A stretch of 44,206 nucleotides of DNA from Nitrospira sp. (GCA_005116885.1 SWDP01000012.1:1-44206); one strand, 5' to 3'; shown: positions 1 to 8,141, numbered from the stretch's first letter. Program-made: numbers and translations. The notes: generated by a model from the letters alone, not told the origin.

Positions 1-1070
1 ACTCGGTTCTCGTCACGGACTCCAATTTCAACCGGTACCCGTTGAGCTCTTCCTTCGCGCACGATATAGACATATTGGGAGTCTTCCAATCGACTTACCG
101 CATCGATGGGGATCTGAATCGCGTTTCGATGAGTGCCGACTAAGACCTCTACACGGGCAAACATGCCGCCTTTCAAGACATGATCCTTGTTGGGAAGATC
201 GACCTCGATCGTCATTGTTCGGGTCGCTCGGTCCAACGCCTGAACAACACGGGTCACTGTGCCCTCAAAGACGCGATCCGGATAGGCTTCAGCGCGAACT
301 TCTGCTTGTTGACCCACCTGGATGAGCGGAACATCCTTCTCGACGACTTCGATCAGAATACGGACTGTCTGGATCTCATGAAGAGTGAGAATCCCTCGAG
401 ACATGGTAGAGGTACCACCGGTTGTCCCGCTGACATAGGACCCGAGATCGAGGTTGCGCCCAGCCACATAGCCCGCGAAAGGCGCACGGATATACGAGTA
501 GGCCAGGTTTGTCTCGGCCTGTGCCAGGGCAACGTCCATCTGCTGGACCTGTGCGCGGAGCGAATCGAGCGCCGCCGCTGCTGTGTCGTACGCGACCTGT
601 GCGTTATCGAGATCTTGCTGCGAAACAAACTGGTCTTTGATCAGCGACTGCATCCGATTGAGCGTCAGGGTCGTGTTCCGGACGCTGGCGTCCTGCTGCG
701 CGACTCTTGCTCTGGCTGCGGCCAGGTTTGCCTTGGCTTGATTAACAGCGTGCCGATAATCCGCGTGATCGATTTCGATCAGGAGCTGGTTAGCTTTCAC
801 CAAGTCTCCTTTCTCGACATAGACCTTGGCAATGTAGCCATCGACCCGTGAGAACAAATTGACCACCTGGTTGGGGGTAATGTCGGCGGTATACGTTAAT
901 CGAATATCAAGGTCACGTTTGAATGGCACCACAGTGGCAACAGTAATAACATGGGGTTTACGAGTGTCTGTCTTGGCGCCGCTGCTTAAGCGAAACACAA
1001 CGAGCGCTGTGACCGCGAAAAAAATGATCACCCCAAGTGTGATAATCGGATGTTGTTTTAGGGGGTTCAT
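1..1070 (-). CDS. Efflux RND/ABC periplasmic adaptor (HlyD/AcrA family), 3' end outside the window
   Basis: This is a membrane-fusion protein that links an inner-membrane pump to an outer-membrane channel. Reading from the ATG at 1070, a single N-terminal membrane anchor (LGVIIFFAVTALVVF) is followed by a biotinyl-lipoyl half motif (FSRVDGYIAKVYVEKGD), a long Ala/Gln-rich coiled-coil hairpin (about residues 105-185), the second lipoyl half (APFAGYVAGRNLDLG) and a beta-barrel segment (YPDRVFEGTVTRV). About 356 codons are visible and the frame is still open at base 1. The pump gene it serves should lie beyond the left edge. Its start codon overlaps the TetR gene stop as ATGA, so the two are translationally coupled and the pump is probably under that repressor. 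Substrate cannot be read from the adaptor. Confidence 0.9.
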   Translation of the reverse strand, partial: MNPLKQHPIITLGVIIFFAVTALVVFRLSSGAKTDTRKPHVITVATVVPFKRDLDIRLTYTADITPNQVVNLFSRVDGYIAKVYVEKGDLVKANQLLIEIDHADYRHAVNQAKANLAAARARVAQQDASVRNTTLTLNRMQSLIKDQFVSQQDLDNAQVAYDTAAAALDSLRAQVQQMDVALAQAETNLAYSYIRAPFAGYVAGRNLDLGSYVSGTTGGTSTMSRGILTLHEIQTVRILIEVVEKDVPLIQVGQQAEVRAEAYPDRVFEGTVTRVVQALDRATRTMTIEVDLPNKDHVLKGGMFARVEVLVGTHRNAIQIPIDAVSRLEDSQYVYIVREGRAQRVPVEIGVRDENR

Positions 1071-1753
1071 CGCAAACGCCGACTCGACGACTTGCGGCCA
1101 ATCGGCATCCTGATCAGGCCGGCGAGAAAGAGATCGACATAGGTGGCGACTGTGGTTTCATGGGATTGATGCATCGGGACTCCGAAGATCTCATGAAGTA
1201 GTCGGTGATGGACGACCATGCCGATGAAAGCGCGAGCTGCCAGAAGAGGATCGACAGAGCGAAATGCCCCATCATCGATCCTTGTGCGAATGTACGCGGC
1301 AAGGTAATCGTAGAATACTTTGTGGTGCTTACCGAAGAACAACTCGGAGAGTTCGTGTCCCTCTAACGCACTGAACAAGAGGAGCCGTAAGAACGTTGAG
1401 TCGGCACCGGGGCGAATCCGATAGCTCGCTATCATCGTAAACACACGGTGGTCATCTCGTTTTGTGACCGCCGCTTCCACGACATCAAGAAGTTCATTCA
1501 CGGTCACTTTTTCTGCCAGGATTGCCGCGTAGAGCGTCCGTTTCGTTGGAAAGTATTTGAAGACTAACGCCTCGCTCACTCCCACCGCTTTGGCGATTTC
1601 TTTTGTGGTGGTGCCGTTGAATCCTTTTGCAGCAAAGAGCGAAGCGGCAGCCGCGATGAGGCTGGCCTGACGATCGCCGGCAGAAACCCGCTGCCCGTTT
1701 TCGTCCCTACCCTCTGCGGTTTGCTTCTTCATGGTAAGTAAGTCTTCACTCAC
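1067..1753 (-). CDS. TetR/AcrR family transcriptional regulator
   Basis: Predicted one-component repressor of the adjoining efflux operon. After a charged N-terminal tail comes a typical TetR helix-turn-helix: ASLIAAAASLFAAKGFNGTT, then TKEIAKAVGVSEALVFKYFP at about residues 50-69, followed by the family-typical KRTLYAAI. The C-terminal two thirds is an all-helical ligand/dimer domain. The 228-residue length is normal. The start used is the GTG at 1753, which has AGGA five bases upstream; an ATG at 1732 is the alternative and would remove seven residues. The gene overlaps the adaptor gene by four bases (ATGA). An inverted repeat 49 bases upstream is a candidate autoregulatory operator. Confidence 0.88.
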   Translation of the reverse strand: MSEDLLTMKKQTAEGRDENGQRVSAGDRQASLIAAAASLFAAKGFNGTTTKEIAKAVGVSEALVFKYFPTKRTLYAAILAEKVTVNELLDVVEAAVTKRDDHRVFTMIASYRIRPGADSTFLRLLLFSALEGHELSELFFGKHHKVFYDYLAAYIRTRIDDGAFRSVDPLLAARAFIGMVVHHRLLHEIFGVPMHQSHETTVATYVDLFLAGLIRMPIGRKSSSRRLR

Positions 1754-1801
1754 CTAAATCCTAGCATGCCCTATTTCACAGCAACAAGCCCTTGACAGGA
1801 A

Positions 1802-1835
1802 CGCCTAATACGCTTGTCTGGAGCCTTATTAGACG
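1802..1835. promoter_or_regulatory. Inverted repeat, candidate TetR operator
   Basis: CGCCTAATA at 1802-1810 and TATTAGACG at 1827-1835 form arms that match at 8 of 9 positions with a 16-base spacer. The site lies 49 bases upstream of the TetR start codon, where a TetR protein commonly binds to control itself and its pump. Assignment to this TetR is inference. Confidence 0.4.
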
Positions 1836-2379
1836 TTACGGAGTTGAAGAAAACCACCTGGCCTGATTCTCCTGGTGGGCCATCCTTTGCTAGCCGTCGT
1901 GTTGGCCAATTATTGATCGGCATCGGCCCATGCGAACAACCCCATCCCCTGGCGGGGTATGAACTTCAGTAAAAGCACCGTGTTTGGTGTGGGCAAGGCC
2001 TTCGACCAGGGCACGTGGTGTGCCCGTGATGGCATGGGAGAAAAATCGCATTCATACTTTGAGGTGGAATGACACTAGCCTGTAGCGAGGGTCGGCGAGG
2101 AAAAGGTCCGAACTCATATCATCATGTCAATAACTTCAGACATGACTGTTACGGGCTGAGATGGTCAGGCGCTTTTAGATTGGAATGCTTGAAATAGGTT
2201 TGTTCTCGTGCCGTGACGAGAAGGGGGTCGATTCCATATGTGCTTGTTGTCCACAAGCCAAAACCGATGCAGCCCATAATCTGAAGAGAGACCCGCTAAA
2301 CCTTTCAGCTGTCAATGACCTGAACTGTAGCGTGAGGACTTGTCTGTCTTTCGTCGATAGGTCGTTACGGTCTCTGTAA
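1836..2379. other. Intergenic region without a convincing gene
   Basis: About 540 bases with stops in all frames. A 37-codon plus-strand ORF (1959-2072) with GGCGGGG just before its ATG, and a 64-codon ORF at 2185-2379, are the only candidates; neither resembles a family I recognise. No RNA gene is visible. Confidence 0.5.
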
Positions 2380-2392
2380 GCCGACAGTCGGC
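2380..2392 (-). terminator. Short hairpin after the PilZ gene stop
   Basis: GCCGAC-A-GTCGGC is a perfect palindrome directly after the stop codon of the minus-strand PilZ gene. There is no clear T-tract behind it, so it may only be an mRNA-end stabilising hairpin. Confidence 0.35.
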
Positions 2393-2779
2393 CTAATCAA
2401 AATGCTCGACATTCGCGCGCAAAAAGTAACGGAGGCGGTTGCGTTCCCGTAGATTCATCTTAAGAATCTCGACTCCGAACCGATGGCCTGAGACCCACGC
2501 TACCTTTGCTTCCATCACGAACAGCGGATCTTGCCCATCGGGCAGATAGAGAAAAATCGCAAGTTCTTTCCCCTGCGAGACGGATACGTTGCCTCGAATA
2601 CCCAATCCCGTAGGTGAGAGATCCGTGACCACGCCATCGCCCATGAGAACTTCGCCGGTAGGCTCTTGCGCCGAGTACATCAATCCAAACTCTACCGACG
2701 GCCGAGGATCATGTCTACGATTGACAGCTTCAACCATAGGCTGAAGCCCTCTACTCGATGTGATGGGTGTTCGTTTCAT
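2393..2779 (-). CDS. PilZ domain protein
   Basis: Small cytoplasmic c-di-GMP receptor of 128 residues made of a PilZ domain only. The two ligand motifs are present: an Arg-rich RRHDPR near residues 21-26 (RxxxR class) and DLSPTGLGIRG around residues 53-63 (D/NxSxxG class). The beta-barrel strand WVSGHRFGVEIL closes the domain. GGAGT lies ahead of the ATG. It is the last of three consecutive PilZ genes on this strand. With no output domain, it should act by binding a partner protein; which partner cannot be seen. Confidence 0.88.
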   Translation of the reverse strand: MKRTPITSSRGLQPMVEAVNRRHDPRPSVEFGLMYSAQEPTGEVLMGDGVVTDLSPTGLGIRGNVSVSQGKELAIFLYLPDGQDPLFVMEAKVAWVSGHRFGVEILKMNLRERNRLRYFLRANVEHFD

Positions 2780-2846
2780 GATGCCAACTCCTAATTCCTG
2801 CTGGCCTCAGGCACTGACGGCACAGCTTGAGAAGGTTTATATGAAC

Positions 2847-3206
2847 TCACAAGTGGAATCGCAAGTAATTCTTCTCCTCCAACGTCAGAGCCTCCATCTC
2901 CACCCCAAATCGGCATCCTTCAACCCAGGAAACTCTGCTCTGGGTAATGCAAAAAGGCTCTTCCACTCCAGGAAGGTCGATAAAGAGGGTGACGGTTACC
3001 CCGGGTGCGACCAATTGATTGCCGCGAATGCCAATCCCTCTCGATGAGAGATCAGAAACGACACCGTCACCGATCAACATCTGGCCGGAATCCATGCAGG
3101 AATAGAGCAATGAAAAAAATGTCGAAGTACGGCTGCTATGTCGACGCTCTGACTGACCGGAGAATTTGGCTGCTGTGACGGTAGGAATGGTAGTGTCAGG
3201 GCACAT
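2847..3206 (-). CDS. PilZ domain protein
   Basis: Second PilZ-only protein of the trio, 119 residues. Motifs are RRHSSR (about residues 21-26) and DLSSRGIGIRG (about residues 53-63), both expected for c-di-GMP binding, followed by strand WVEGCRFGVEME. It is clearly paralogous to the protein encoded just downstream: same motif spacing, and both carry GDGVV before the second motif. The start has a strong GGAGGAG site at close spacing. Gaps of 28 and 67 bases to its neighbours suggest one transcript. The target process is unknown. Confidence 0.88.
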   Translation of the reverse strand: MCPDTTIPTVTAAKFSGQSERRHSSRTSTFFSLLYSCMDSGQMLIGDGVVSDLSSRGIGIRGNQLVAPGVTVTLFIDLPGVEEPFCITQSRVSWVEGCRFGVEMEALTLEEKNYLRFHL

Positions 3207-3234
3207 GGTCTCCTCCGTAACGTTGGATCGATGA

Positions 3235-3651
3235 TTAGAGGATTCGGAATGCCGTTCGGCGATCGTCTAAGGCCGACACACTCATATTTTTCCAAATAAC
3301 GTCTTGCAGCCGCTTGCTTTCGTCTGATGACAGCTTGGGAAATTTGACAGCAAACGAATCTTTGGAGATCCAGGAGACAATGACGTCGGTGAGACGCATG
3401 GGGGTGTGCCCGTCCTCAAGGTCTAGGAGCAGAGTGAGGCGACTGCCTAGGGAGCTCGGTGCCGCACCCAAGATCTTGCAGCCAGTTTTAGAAAGGTCCT
3501 TCAAGGCCCCCTCGCCGGCGACGATTCGTGCGCCTTCTTCACCGAAGTACGTGATTTGGTATCGAATGGGAACTCGCTCCGCATAGCGCCGATCTAAGAG
3601 CGAATGAGCTTTCTGGGTGTTGATCTTGAGAACGGGGTGGTTCAGTTTCAT
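3235..3651 (-). CDS. PilZ domain protein, first gene of the PilZ trio
   Basis: A PilZ protein of 138 residues, more divergent than the next two. It has RRYAERVPIRY as the Arg-rich motif and DLSKTGCKIL as the second motif, so both c-di-GMP contacts look intact. I place the start at the ATG at 3651 because GGAGG sits five bases ahead of it; a GTG at 3663 overlaps that ribosome-binding site and would add four residues. As the promoter-proximal gene it probably leads the operon. Three PilZ-only genes in a row suggest tandem duplication followed by specialisation. Confidence 0.85.
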   Translation of the reverse strand: MKLNHPVLKINTQKAHSLLDRRYAERVPIRYQITYFGEEGARIVAGEGALKDLSKTGCKILGAAPSSLGSRLTLLLDLEDGHTPMRLTDVIVSWISKDSFAVKFPKLSSDESKRLQDVIWKNMSVSALDDRRTAFRIL

Positions 3652-3742
3652 CGGTGCCTCCACAATGGTTCTGCCGAGGTTTCTCTATCTCTCGCGATAG
3701 TGTGAGAATACCGCACCCAAGAATTTCGACAATCCCTAAAGA

Positions 3743-3772
3743 GAGGGGATAAAGGCCCCTCCCGAAGAGGGG
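3743..3772. promoter_or_regulatory. Mutually exclusive hairpins upstream of the PilZ genes
   Basis: GAGGGG (3743-3748), CCCCTC (3756-3761) and GAGGGG (3767-3772) follow one another, so the middle block can pair with either neighbour but not both. It lies about 90 bases upstream of the first PilZ start. An attenuator or leader switch is possible but unproven. Confidence 0.3.
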
Positions 3773-4051
3773 ATACTCGGCAGAAGAATGCAGTGGGTGG
3801 GTGTTTTATAGCAGGAACACCGCAAGAGTGAGTGAAAAGTGATTGTCCCCTGATCAGACTTAATCTAACCCTTTCGGAGGAGTGGGAGACTTCTCGGTAT
3901 CAGGCCAAGAGCCTCGATGAAGGCCAAACAGGAGCGGGATGGCGACTGCTAGTCTTTGGCGGGAATGCCGACAAAGACCACCAACAGTATTCTCGTGGCG
4001 CTCTGAGGCTCAGGATAAGGTACTCCGTACGATTTCCTTTCTTCACTTGCC

Positions 4052-4316
4052 ATGGCCTTGCTGGACGACCTGCGACGGATTCTGAACAAGTCTCTGCCCT
4101 GCAGACCCTCATGGTTCCGGAGCGTACAAGTACTTTCTCAACACCCTGCTAAGAAGTGGAAACTCAAAGCAGGCTGAATTCTTTGCGGAACGAACGGTGT
4201 ACAATACTCAAGAGTCAGCCAAGAATTTAATTGCGGCAGGACAATCTCCTGTTGATCTCGTTGACCATGTGGTAGATGATAATTGGTTGAACAACGATGT
4301 CAGCCAATGGAGGTGA
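4052..4316 (+). pseudogene. Small gene broken by a 1-base frameshift
   Basis: No single frame covers this, but two frames join into one plausible 87-residue product. Frame one starts at the ATG at 4052 (MALLDDLRRILNKS...). A second frame carries GSGAYKYFLNTLLRSG, then FFAERTVYNTQESAKNLI, then DLVDHVVDDNWLNNDVSQWR and a stop at 4314-4316. The shift falls around 4090-4095, where CTGCCCTGCAG would become in-frame with one C fewer; the total length is then an exact 88 codons. The stop lies five bases before the next start codon and overlaps its ribosome-binding site, as in an operon. I do not recognise the family. It may be a real mutation or a sequencing indel. Confidence 0.5.
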
Positions 4317-4321
4317 CAATC

Positions 4322-4504
4322 ATGACCAAATCACAAGCGGCCGCGTTACGCGAGAAGTGGGCGGAGGGGGACAATCCACCTTGTCGGCATCTGCACCTGG
4401 AGTTGGAACACAACAACAACAATTATTTGACGGACAACTATCACTGTACTGCCTGTGGCGAATTAGTTGCCGCGAATACCCGTGATCCCTTTCAAGTCAT
4501 CTAA
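4322..4504 (+). CDS. Small hypothetical protein with a CxH/CxxC zinc-binding-like pattern
   Basis: A 60-residue acidic cytoplasmic protein. The start at 4322 is preceded by a textbook GGAGGTG site, better than an upstream in-frame start at 4283. Visible features are CRHLHLELEHNNNNYLTDNY followed by HCTACGEL: Cys-Arg-His and His-Cys-x-x-Cys pairs that could form a zinc knuckle. It follows the frameshifted small gene by five bases, so they probably share a transcript. Function is unknown; the metal-site reading is inference from cysteine and histidine spacing. Confidence 0.7.
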   Translation: MTKSQAAALREKWAEGDNPPCRHLHLELEHNNNNYLTDNYHCTACGELVAANTRDPFQVI

Positions 4505-4719
4505 CCCTGGTCAATCCATCATCCCTTCATCTTCAGGATCTGAGAGCGGAGTTCGCTGAGCGATAACAGCAGCTGAGCGCATGGCGTTCAAATGCCTTCT
4601 GGTACTCAAGACCAACCACAGTCCACGGTTGCGAATTGCGTTAGCGTGGCGAAAGCCCTAGACAATTGGCTAGCCCTGCACAGAACTCATCTGAAAACAT
4701 TCCGCGGCAGTGACATCAA

Positions 4720-5403
4720 CTATCGCCGTAGGAAGGCGATCCACCGCCACAGGTTCAGCAGACTCGCGAGGGAAGCCGCCACGTAGGTCAGCGCAGCCGC
4801 GGTAAGGATGCGCCGAGCCCCCTGCTCGTCTTCAGGAGACAGGTAATTTCTTTGCTGGAGCACCGGAAGCGCACGCCGAAAACTGGCGTCCCACTCGACT
4901 GGAAGCGTGACAAGATGCACGAGTGTGGCAATCCCCATCGTCGCCATCCCGGCAACCAGGACGACCACACCCGCCACAGGAGTCTGCGCCAACGCGGCGG
5001 CAATTGGAATGCCCATCATCACGACCCCTCCAAGCTTTTCCGCCCCCTGCGCGACCCGCACCAGTCGCGTGCGCTCCGTGAACGGTTGGTAGCCCGTATG
5101 GTCTTGAATGGCATGGCCGACCTCATGGGCGGCCACGGTAACAGCGGTGAGGGATTTCCCATCGAATTTATCGGGAGTCAGGCGGACGGCTTTAGTCTCA
5201 GGGTCGTAGTGATCGCCCTGCTGGGTCATCTCCACTTTGATGTGCTGCATGCCGAGCTGATCAAGCAGGTGTCGCGCCAACTCCGCCCCGGTTCCAGGAT
5301 AGTCAGGCCGAGGCACACTATGCTGGGCAAATACCCGCCTGGTCCATAGTTGCGGACCGAATACGACGATACCGACAATGATCAACAGCAGGGCTAGACG
5401 CAC
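4720..5403 (-). CDS. Neutral zinc metallopeptidase, YugP-like membrane protein
   Basis: A 227-residue integral membrane peptidase of the YugP/Zn_peptidase_2 type. An N-terminal membrane segment (residues 2-18) precedes the catalytic region, where AAHEVGHAIQDH (about residues 91-102) gives the HExxH zinc motif His93-Glu94-His97. Two hydrophobic hairpins follow (about residues 120-165) and a last membrane segment near the C terminus. Length and motif position match the family. The start is a GTG with GGGAG ahead of it. It is divergent from the antiporter gene. Substrate is unknown; membrane-protein quality control is the usual guess. Confidence 0.85.
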   Translation of the reverse strand: MRLALLLIIVGIVVFGPQLWTRRVFAQHSVPRPDYPGTGAELARHLLDQLGMQHIKVEMTQQGDHYDPETKAVRLTPDKFDGKSLTAVTVAAHEVGHAIQDHTGYQPFTERTRLVRVAQGAEKLGGVVMMGIPIAAALAQTPVAGVVVLVAGMATMGIATLVHLVTLPVEWDASFRRALPVLQQRNYLSPEDEQGARRILTAAALTYVAASLASLLNLWRWIAFLRR

Positions 5404-5739
5404 GCTATACTCCCATCACCTCGATCCCACTTGTCAGGCGTGGCACTCTGCCCGGGCCATCGGCACACACATGTGTGGGATCGACCCCTTTCCCCCTCAC
5501 GTTAACACAAGGACGGATGGAAATGACGTGTGGCAACAAGGGCGACGCGCTCGCGACAGACCCTTGCCTCAAAGGCCAAATCCTCCATAATCGCTGAAGT
5601 ACAGCACCCCCATCGCGCTCACCCTCTCTATTTGCCCAGGTGACAGCACCCTCCCTCATATTCTAACAAGCGTGATTCGGTCGTCTGTGCTATAAATCGC
5701 GTCAGACCTCGGCAAACAACCTCGGAAGACACAAGCACG
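5404..5739. other. Divergent promoter region
   Basis: This 336-base spacer separates the peptidase (minus) from the antiporter (plus) and must hold both promoters. A perfect palindrome CACACATGTGTG lies at 5466-5477 and a TATAAA box about 50 bases before the antiporter start, but no good -35 partner is visible. Nothing coding is convincing. Confidence 0.4.
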
Positions 5740-6963
5740 ATGCCGACTTCCATTGCTGTAATCTTCATCGTGTTCTCCACCCTCGTCATTCTGAGCATTT
5801 ACACGATCAAGCTCTCGAATCGGTTCGGCATCCCCTCACTGGTCTTATTCCTCGCCATCGGCATGTTGGCGGGATCCGACGGTCTCGGCGTCATCACGTT
5901 CGACAATCCGCTCCTGGTGCGATCGCTGGGTATCACTGCACTGGTCTTGATTCTATTTTCTGGTGGATTGGACACAGAGTGGTCGGCGATTCGCCCCATC
6001 ATGTGGCAGGGAGTGTCGCTCTCGACGATCGGAGTGCTGATCACTGCGCTGCTCATCGGGATGTTTGTCGCCTGGGTTCAGGGGTTCTCATTCCTGGAGG
6101 GCCTCTTACTCGGCGCAATCGTGTCGTCCACCGATGCGGCGGCCGTCTTCATGGTGCTACGGGCACGGAAAACCAAAATCCCCCGGCGATTGATCCAATT
6201 GCTCGAATTTGAATCCGGCAGCAACGATCCGATGGCCGTCGTGCTGACGATCGCGCTGATTCGACTGTTGACGGAACCCTCGACCTCTTTTGGAGAACTT
6301 GTCCTATTCTTTGTGATGCAAATGGGCGTGGGAACGGTGATTGGCATTGCGATGGGCGAGATCATGCGACGATCGTTCAATGCGCTCGACTTGGAATTGG
6401 AAGGCATTTATCCGGTGCTGTCGGTGGCGCTGGCGCTGCTGACCTACGGTCTAACCGACTACCTGGACGGGAGTGGCTTTCTTGCCGTGTACTTAGCGGG
6501 GCTCGTCATGGCGCGAAAACCGTTTACTCACCAGCAAAGTGTCTTGCGTTTTCACGACGGGCTGGCCTGGCTGATGCAAGTCACCATGTTTTTGGCGCTG
6601 GGACTGCAAGTATTTCCAGCAAGGCTCGTGCCAATTGCCGGGGTGGGCATCCTGGTTTCCCTTTTCCTGATCTTCATCGCCCGCCCGGCGAGTGTCCACG
6701 CGGCGCTGGCCTTTTCGCCGATGTCCTTTCGAGAACAGACGCTCGTGGCCTGGGCAGGACTCCGTGGGGCCGTGCCAATCATCTTGGCTACCTTTCCCTT
6801 AGTGGCTGGGCTCGAGAAGGCCGACGTGATCTTCCATTTGGTGTTCTTTATTGCCCTCACGTCCGTCGTCATGCAAGGAACGGCGATTCCGTGGCTTACG
6901 CGGCTGTTAAAGATCGGAAGCCCACAGCTCAATCCGCAGGCGCCCCCCAAACCGATTCCATAA
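5740..6963 (+). CDS. CPA1-family cation/proton antiporter, NhaP2/CvrA-like core
   Basis: A polytopic inner-membrane exchanger (407 residues, about 12-13 membrane segments) that swaps Na+ or K+ for protons. Diagnostic blocks are VLFLAIGMLAGSDGLG near the N terminus, ILFSGGLDTEW, GAIVSSTDAAAVF (the TDAA exchange-site region, about residues 127-139), LEFESGSNDPMAVVL with the ND ion-binding pair, and AGLRGAVPIILAT. It ends after the membrane domain, so the RCK_C and CorC-like cytosolic tail of full NhaP2 proteins (about 570 residues) is absent. Pore-only homologues exist, so this need not be a truncation. Ion preference cannot be told. A hairpin at 7041-7075 likely ends the transcript. Confidence 0.88.
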   Translation: MPTSIAVIFIVFSTLVILSIYTIKLSNRFGIPSLVLFLAIGMLAGSDGLGVITFDNPLLVRSLGITALVLILFSGGLDTEWSAIRPIMWQGVSLSTIGVLITALLIGMFVAWVQGFSFLEGLLLGAIVSSTDAAAVFMVLRARKTKIPRRLIQLLEFESGSNDPMAVVLTIALIRLLTEPSTSFGELVLFFVMQMGVGTVIGIAMGEIMRRSFNALDLELEGIYPVLSVALALLTYGLTDYLDGSGFLAVYLAGLVMARKPFTHQQSVLRFHDGLAWLMQVTMFLALGLQVFPARLVPIAGVGILVSLFLIFIARPASVHAALAFSPMSFREQTLVAWAGLRGAVPIILATFPLVAGLEKADVIFHLVFFIALTSVVMQGTAIPWLTRLLKIGSPQLNPQAPPKPIP

Positions 6964-7040
6964 CTCTCTTCTGGTTTGCCGGTGCTTGTGGTAGGTCCAG
7001 ATGGGTGACGGGTGAAAACCGTTTGGGAAATCTGGCGCAC

Positions 7041-7075
7041 GAAGGCCCCTCTTACAAGAGGCCCTCGTGGCCTTC
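7041..7075. terminator. Hairpin between convergent genes
   Basis: GAAGGCC (7041-7047) pairs with GGCCTTC (7069-7075), with a second CCTCT/AGAGG hairpin nested inside. It sits between the antiporter gene and the convergent small secreted protein gene, so it could end transcripts from both sides. Confidence 0.5.
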
Positions 7076-7088
7076 ATGATGGCTGGTT

Positions 7089-7454
7089 CTACTGCACGTC
7101 GACGGTGACGCTAGAGGTAGCCATGACAAGGTCATGGTCCTTGGTGGCGCCGGTCACAGTAACCTTGTGTGTCCCCTTGCTCAGGCTCTTCAGCGTACCG
7201 GCAAAACCCTTCTGATACTCTCCATCCACATATGCATGGACATGCGTCGCTTGTGAACCCTTCGTCAAATCGTACTTCACCTCAAAGGTGTCAGCGACTT
7301 TATCCCCGTCCTTTGGAGACGAAATCATCAACTTCGACCGGTCCTCGACCGGTGCTTTCGCTGGTTTATCCCCTGCGAAAGCTGGAACCACACTGAGACA
7401 GCCTGCCAGCGCAATCCCTAACCCCATCAACCCGATACGTCCCATCCTCTGCAT
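7089..7454 (-). CDS. Small secreted Ig-like (Big-type) domain protein, copy 1
   Basis: A 121-residue exported protein. The start at 7454 is chosen because GGAGG lies eight bases upstream and a signal peptide begins there (MQRMGRIGLMGLGIALAG, cleavage after FAG). The mature part is a single beta-sandwich-like domain: ISSPKDGDKVADTFEVKYDL, then HVHAYVDGEYQKGF, then a GTHKVTVTGATKDH strand and VTVDV at the end. It resembles the short domains that carry 'physical property/chaperone-like' annotations, but I cannot name a function. The protein at 7640-8005 is the same length and closely similar; a third, truncated copy lies at 31.3-31.6 kb. All three have the same upstream promoter block. Confidence 0.8.
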   Translation of the reverse strand: MQRMGRIGLMGLGIALAGCLSVVPAFAGDKPAKAPVEDRSKLMISSPKDGDKVADTFEVKYDLTKGSQATHVHAYVDGEYQKGFAGTLKSLSKGTHKVTVTGATKDHDLVMATSSVTVDVQ

Positions 7455-7565
7455 CACGACGACCTCCTTGTTTGAAGCAACTGAATGAACATTACCGCCT
7501 CCCATCCCCTCTCGGATACCCTCTAGTCTGATAACCAATCGTTCCCCGAGAAAGAATATTAAGAC

Positions 7566-7594
7566 ATTTTACTTTCCAGAATTTCCTCAGTCAA
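7566..7594 (-). promoter_or_regulatory. Sigma-70-type promoter of small secreted protein copy 1
   Basis: On the minus strand TTGACT (7594-7589) and TAAAAT (7571-7566) are separated by 17 bases. The same layout and flanking bases occur before the other two copies (8113-8141 and 31715-31743), which is strong comparative support. Confidence 0.75.
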
Positions 7595-7639
7595 TCCGCA
7601 CCTACGCGCTGGTGGCCGTGGAAAAGGTAAGTCGCCGTA

Positions 7640-8005
7640 TTATTCCACTTCGACGATAATGGTATGAGTGGCCGTCACAAGATCATGGTCCTTTGTGGCG
7701 CCGGTCACGGTGATCTTGTGATCTCCCTTGCTCAGGCCCTTGAACGTTCCAGAAAAACCCTTCTGGTACTGACCGTCCAGGTACACATGGGCATGCGTCG
7801 CTTGGGAGCCCTTCGTTAACTCGTACTTCAGCTCAAAACTGTCATCGACCTCATCTCCGTCCTTGGGAGTGGTAATCACAATCTTCGACCCGTCGTTGAT
7901 CGATGGTTTAGCCGGCTTATCCTCTGCAAAGACTGATACCCCTGCAAGCACGCTCACTAACACGATCCCTAATCCCATCAACCCAATACGCCCTATTGTC
8001 TGCAT
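7640..8005 (-). CDS. Small secreted Ig-like (Big-type) domain protein, copy 2
   Basis: Paralogue of the protein at 7089-7454 and of identical length (121 residues) when started at the ATG at 8005, five bases after GGAGG; an ATG at 8017 overlaps that ribosome-binding site. The signal peptide (MQTIGRIGLMGLGIVLVS, cleavage near VFA-ED) is followed by VITTPKDGDEVDDSFELKYE, HAHVYLDGQYQKGF and ITVTGATKDHDLV. Two near-identical genes in tandem, each with its own promoter, show a local duplication and suggest a dose-sensitive or conditionally expressed envelope protein. Function unknown. Confidence 0.8.
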   Translation of the reverse strand: MQTIGRIGLMGLGIVLVSVLAGVSVFAEDKPAKPSINDGSKIVITTPKDGDEVDDSFELKYELTKGSQATHAHVYLDGQYQKGFSGTFKGLSKGDHKITVTGATKDHDLVTATHTIIVEVE

Positions 8006-8112
8006 CGCGGCCTCCATGTTTGAACCAACTAAATAGATACCGTGGTTACCTTCCTCTGCAATACATCCTCTCGTCTGTTTTCCAGCCGTCCTCCTGTGGA
8101 AATTAGTTTGTC

Positions 8113-8141
8113 ATTCTACTTTTCAGGATTGTCCGGGTCAA
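8113..8141 (-). promoter_or_regulatory. Sigma-70-type promoter of small secreted protein copy 2
   Basis: TTGACC (8141-8136), 17-base spacer, TAGAAT (8118-8113), read on the minus strand. The block is nearly identical to the one at 31715-31743. Transcription would begin about 100 bases before the start codon. Confidence 0.78.

Noticed and set aside
1836-2379. tRNA or small RNA gene in the longest gene-poor stretch
   Set aside because: No cloverleaf, CCA end or strong terminator could be found by eye; only weak short stems.
3832-4152. 106-codon plus-strand ORF
   Set aside because: GTG start without a ribosome-binding site, atypical composition, and it conflicts with the better-supported joined small gene beginning at 4052.
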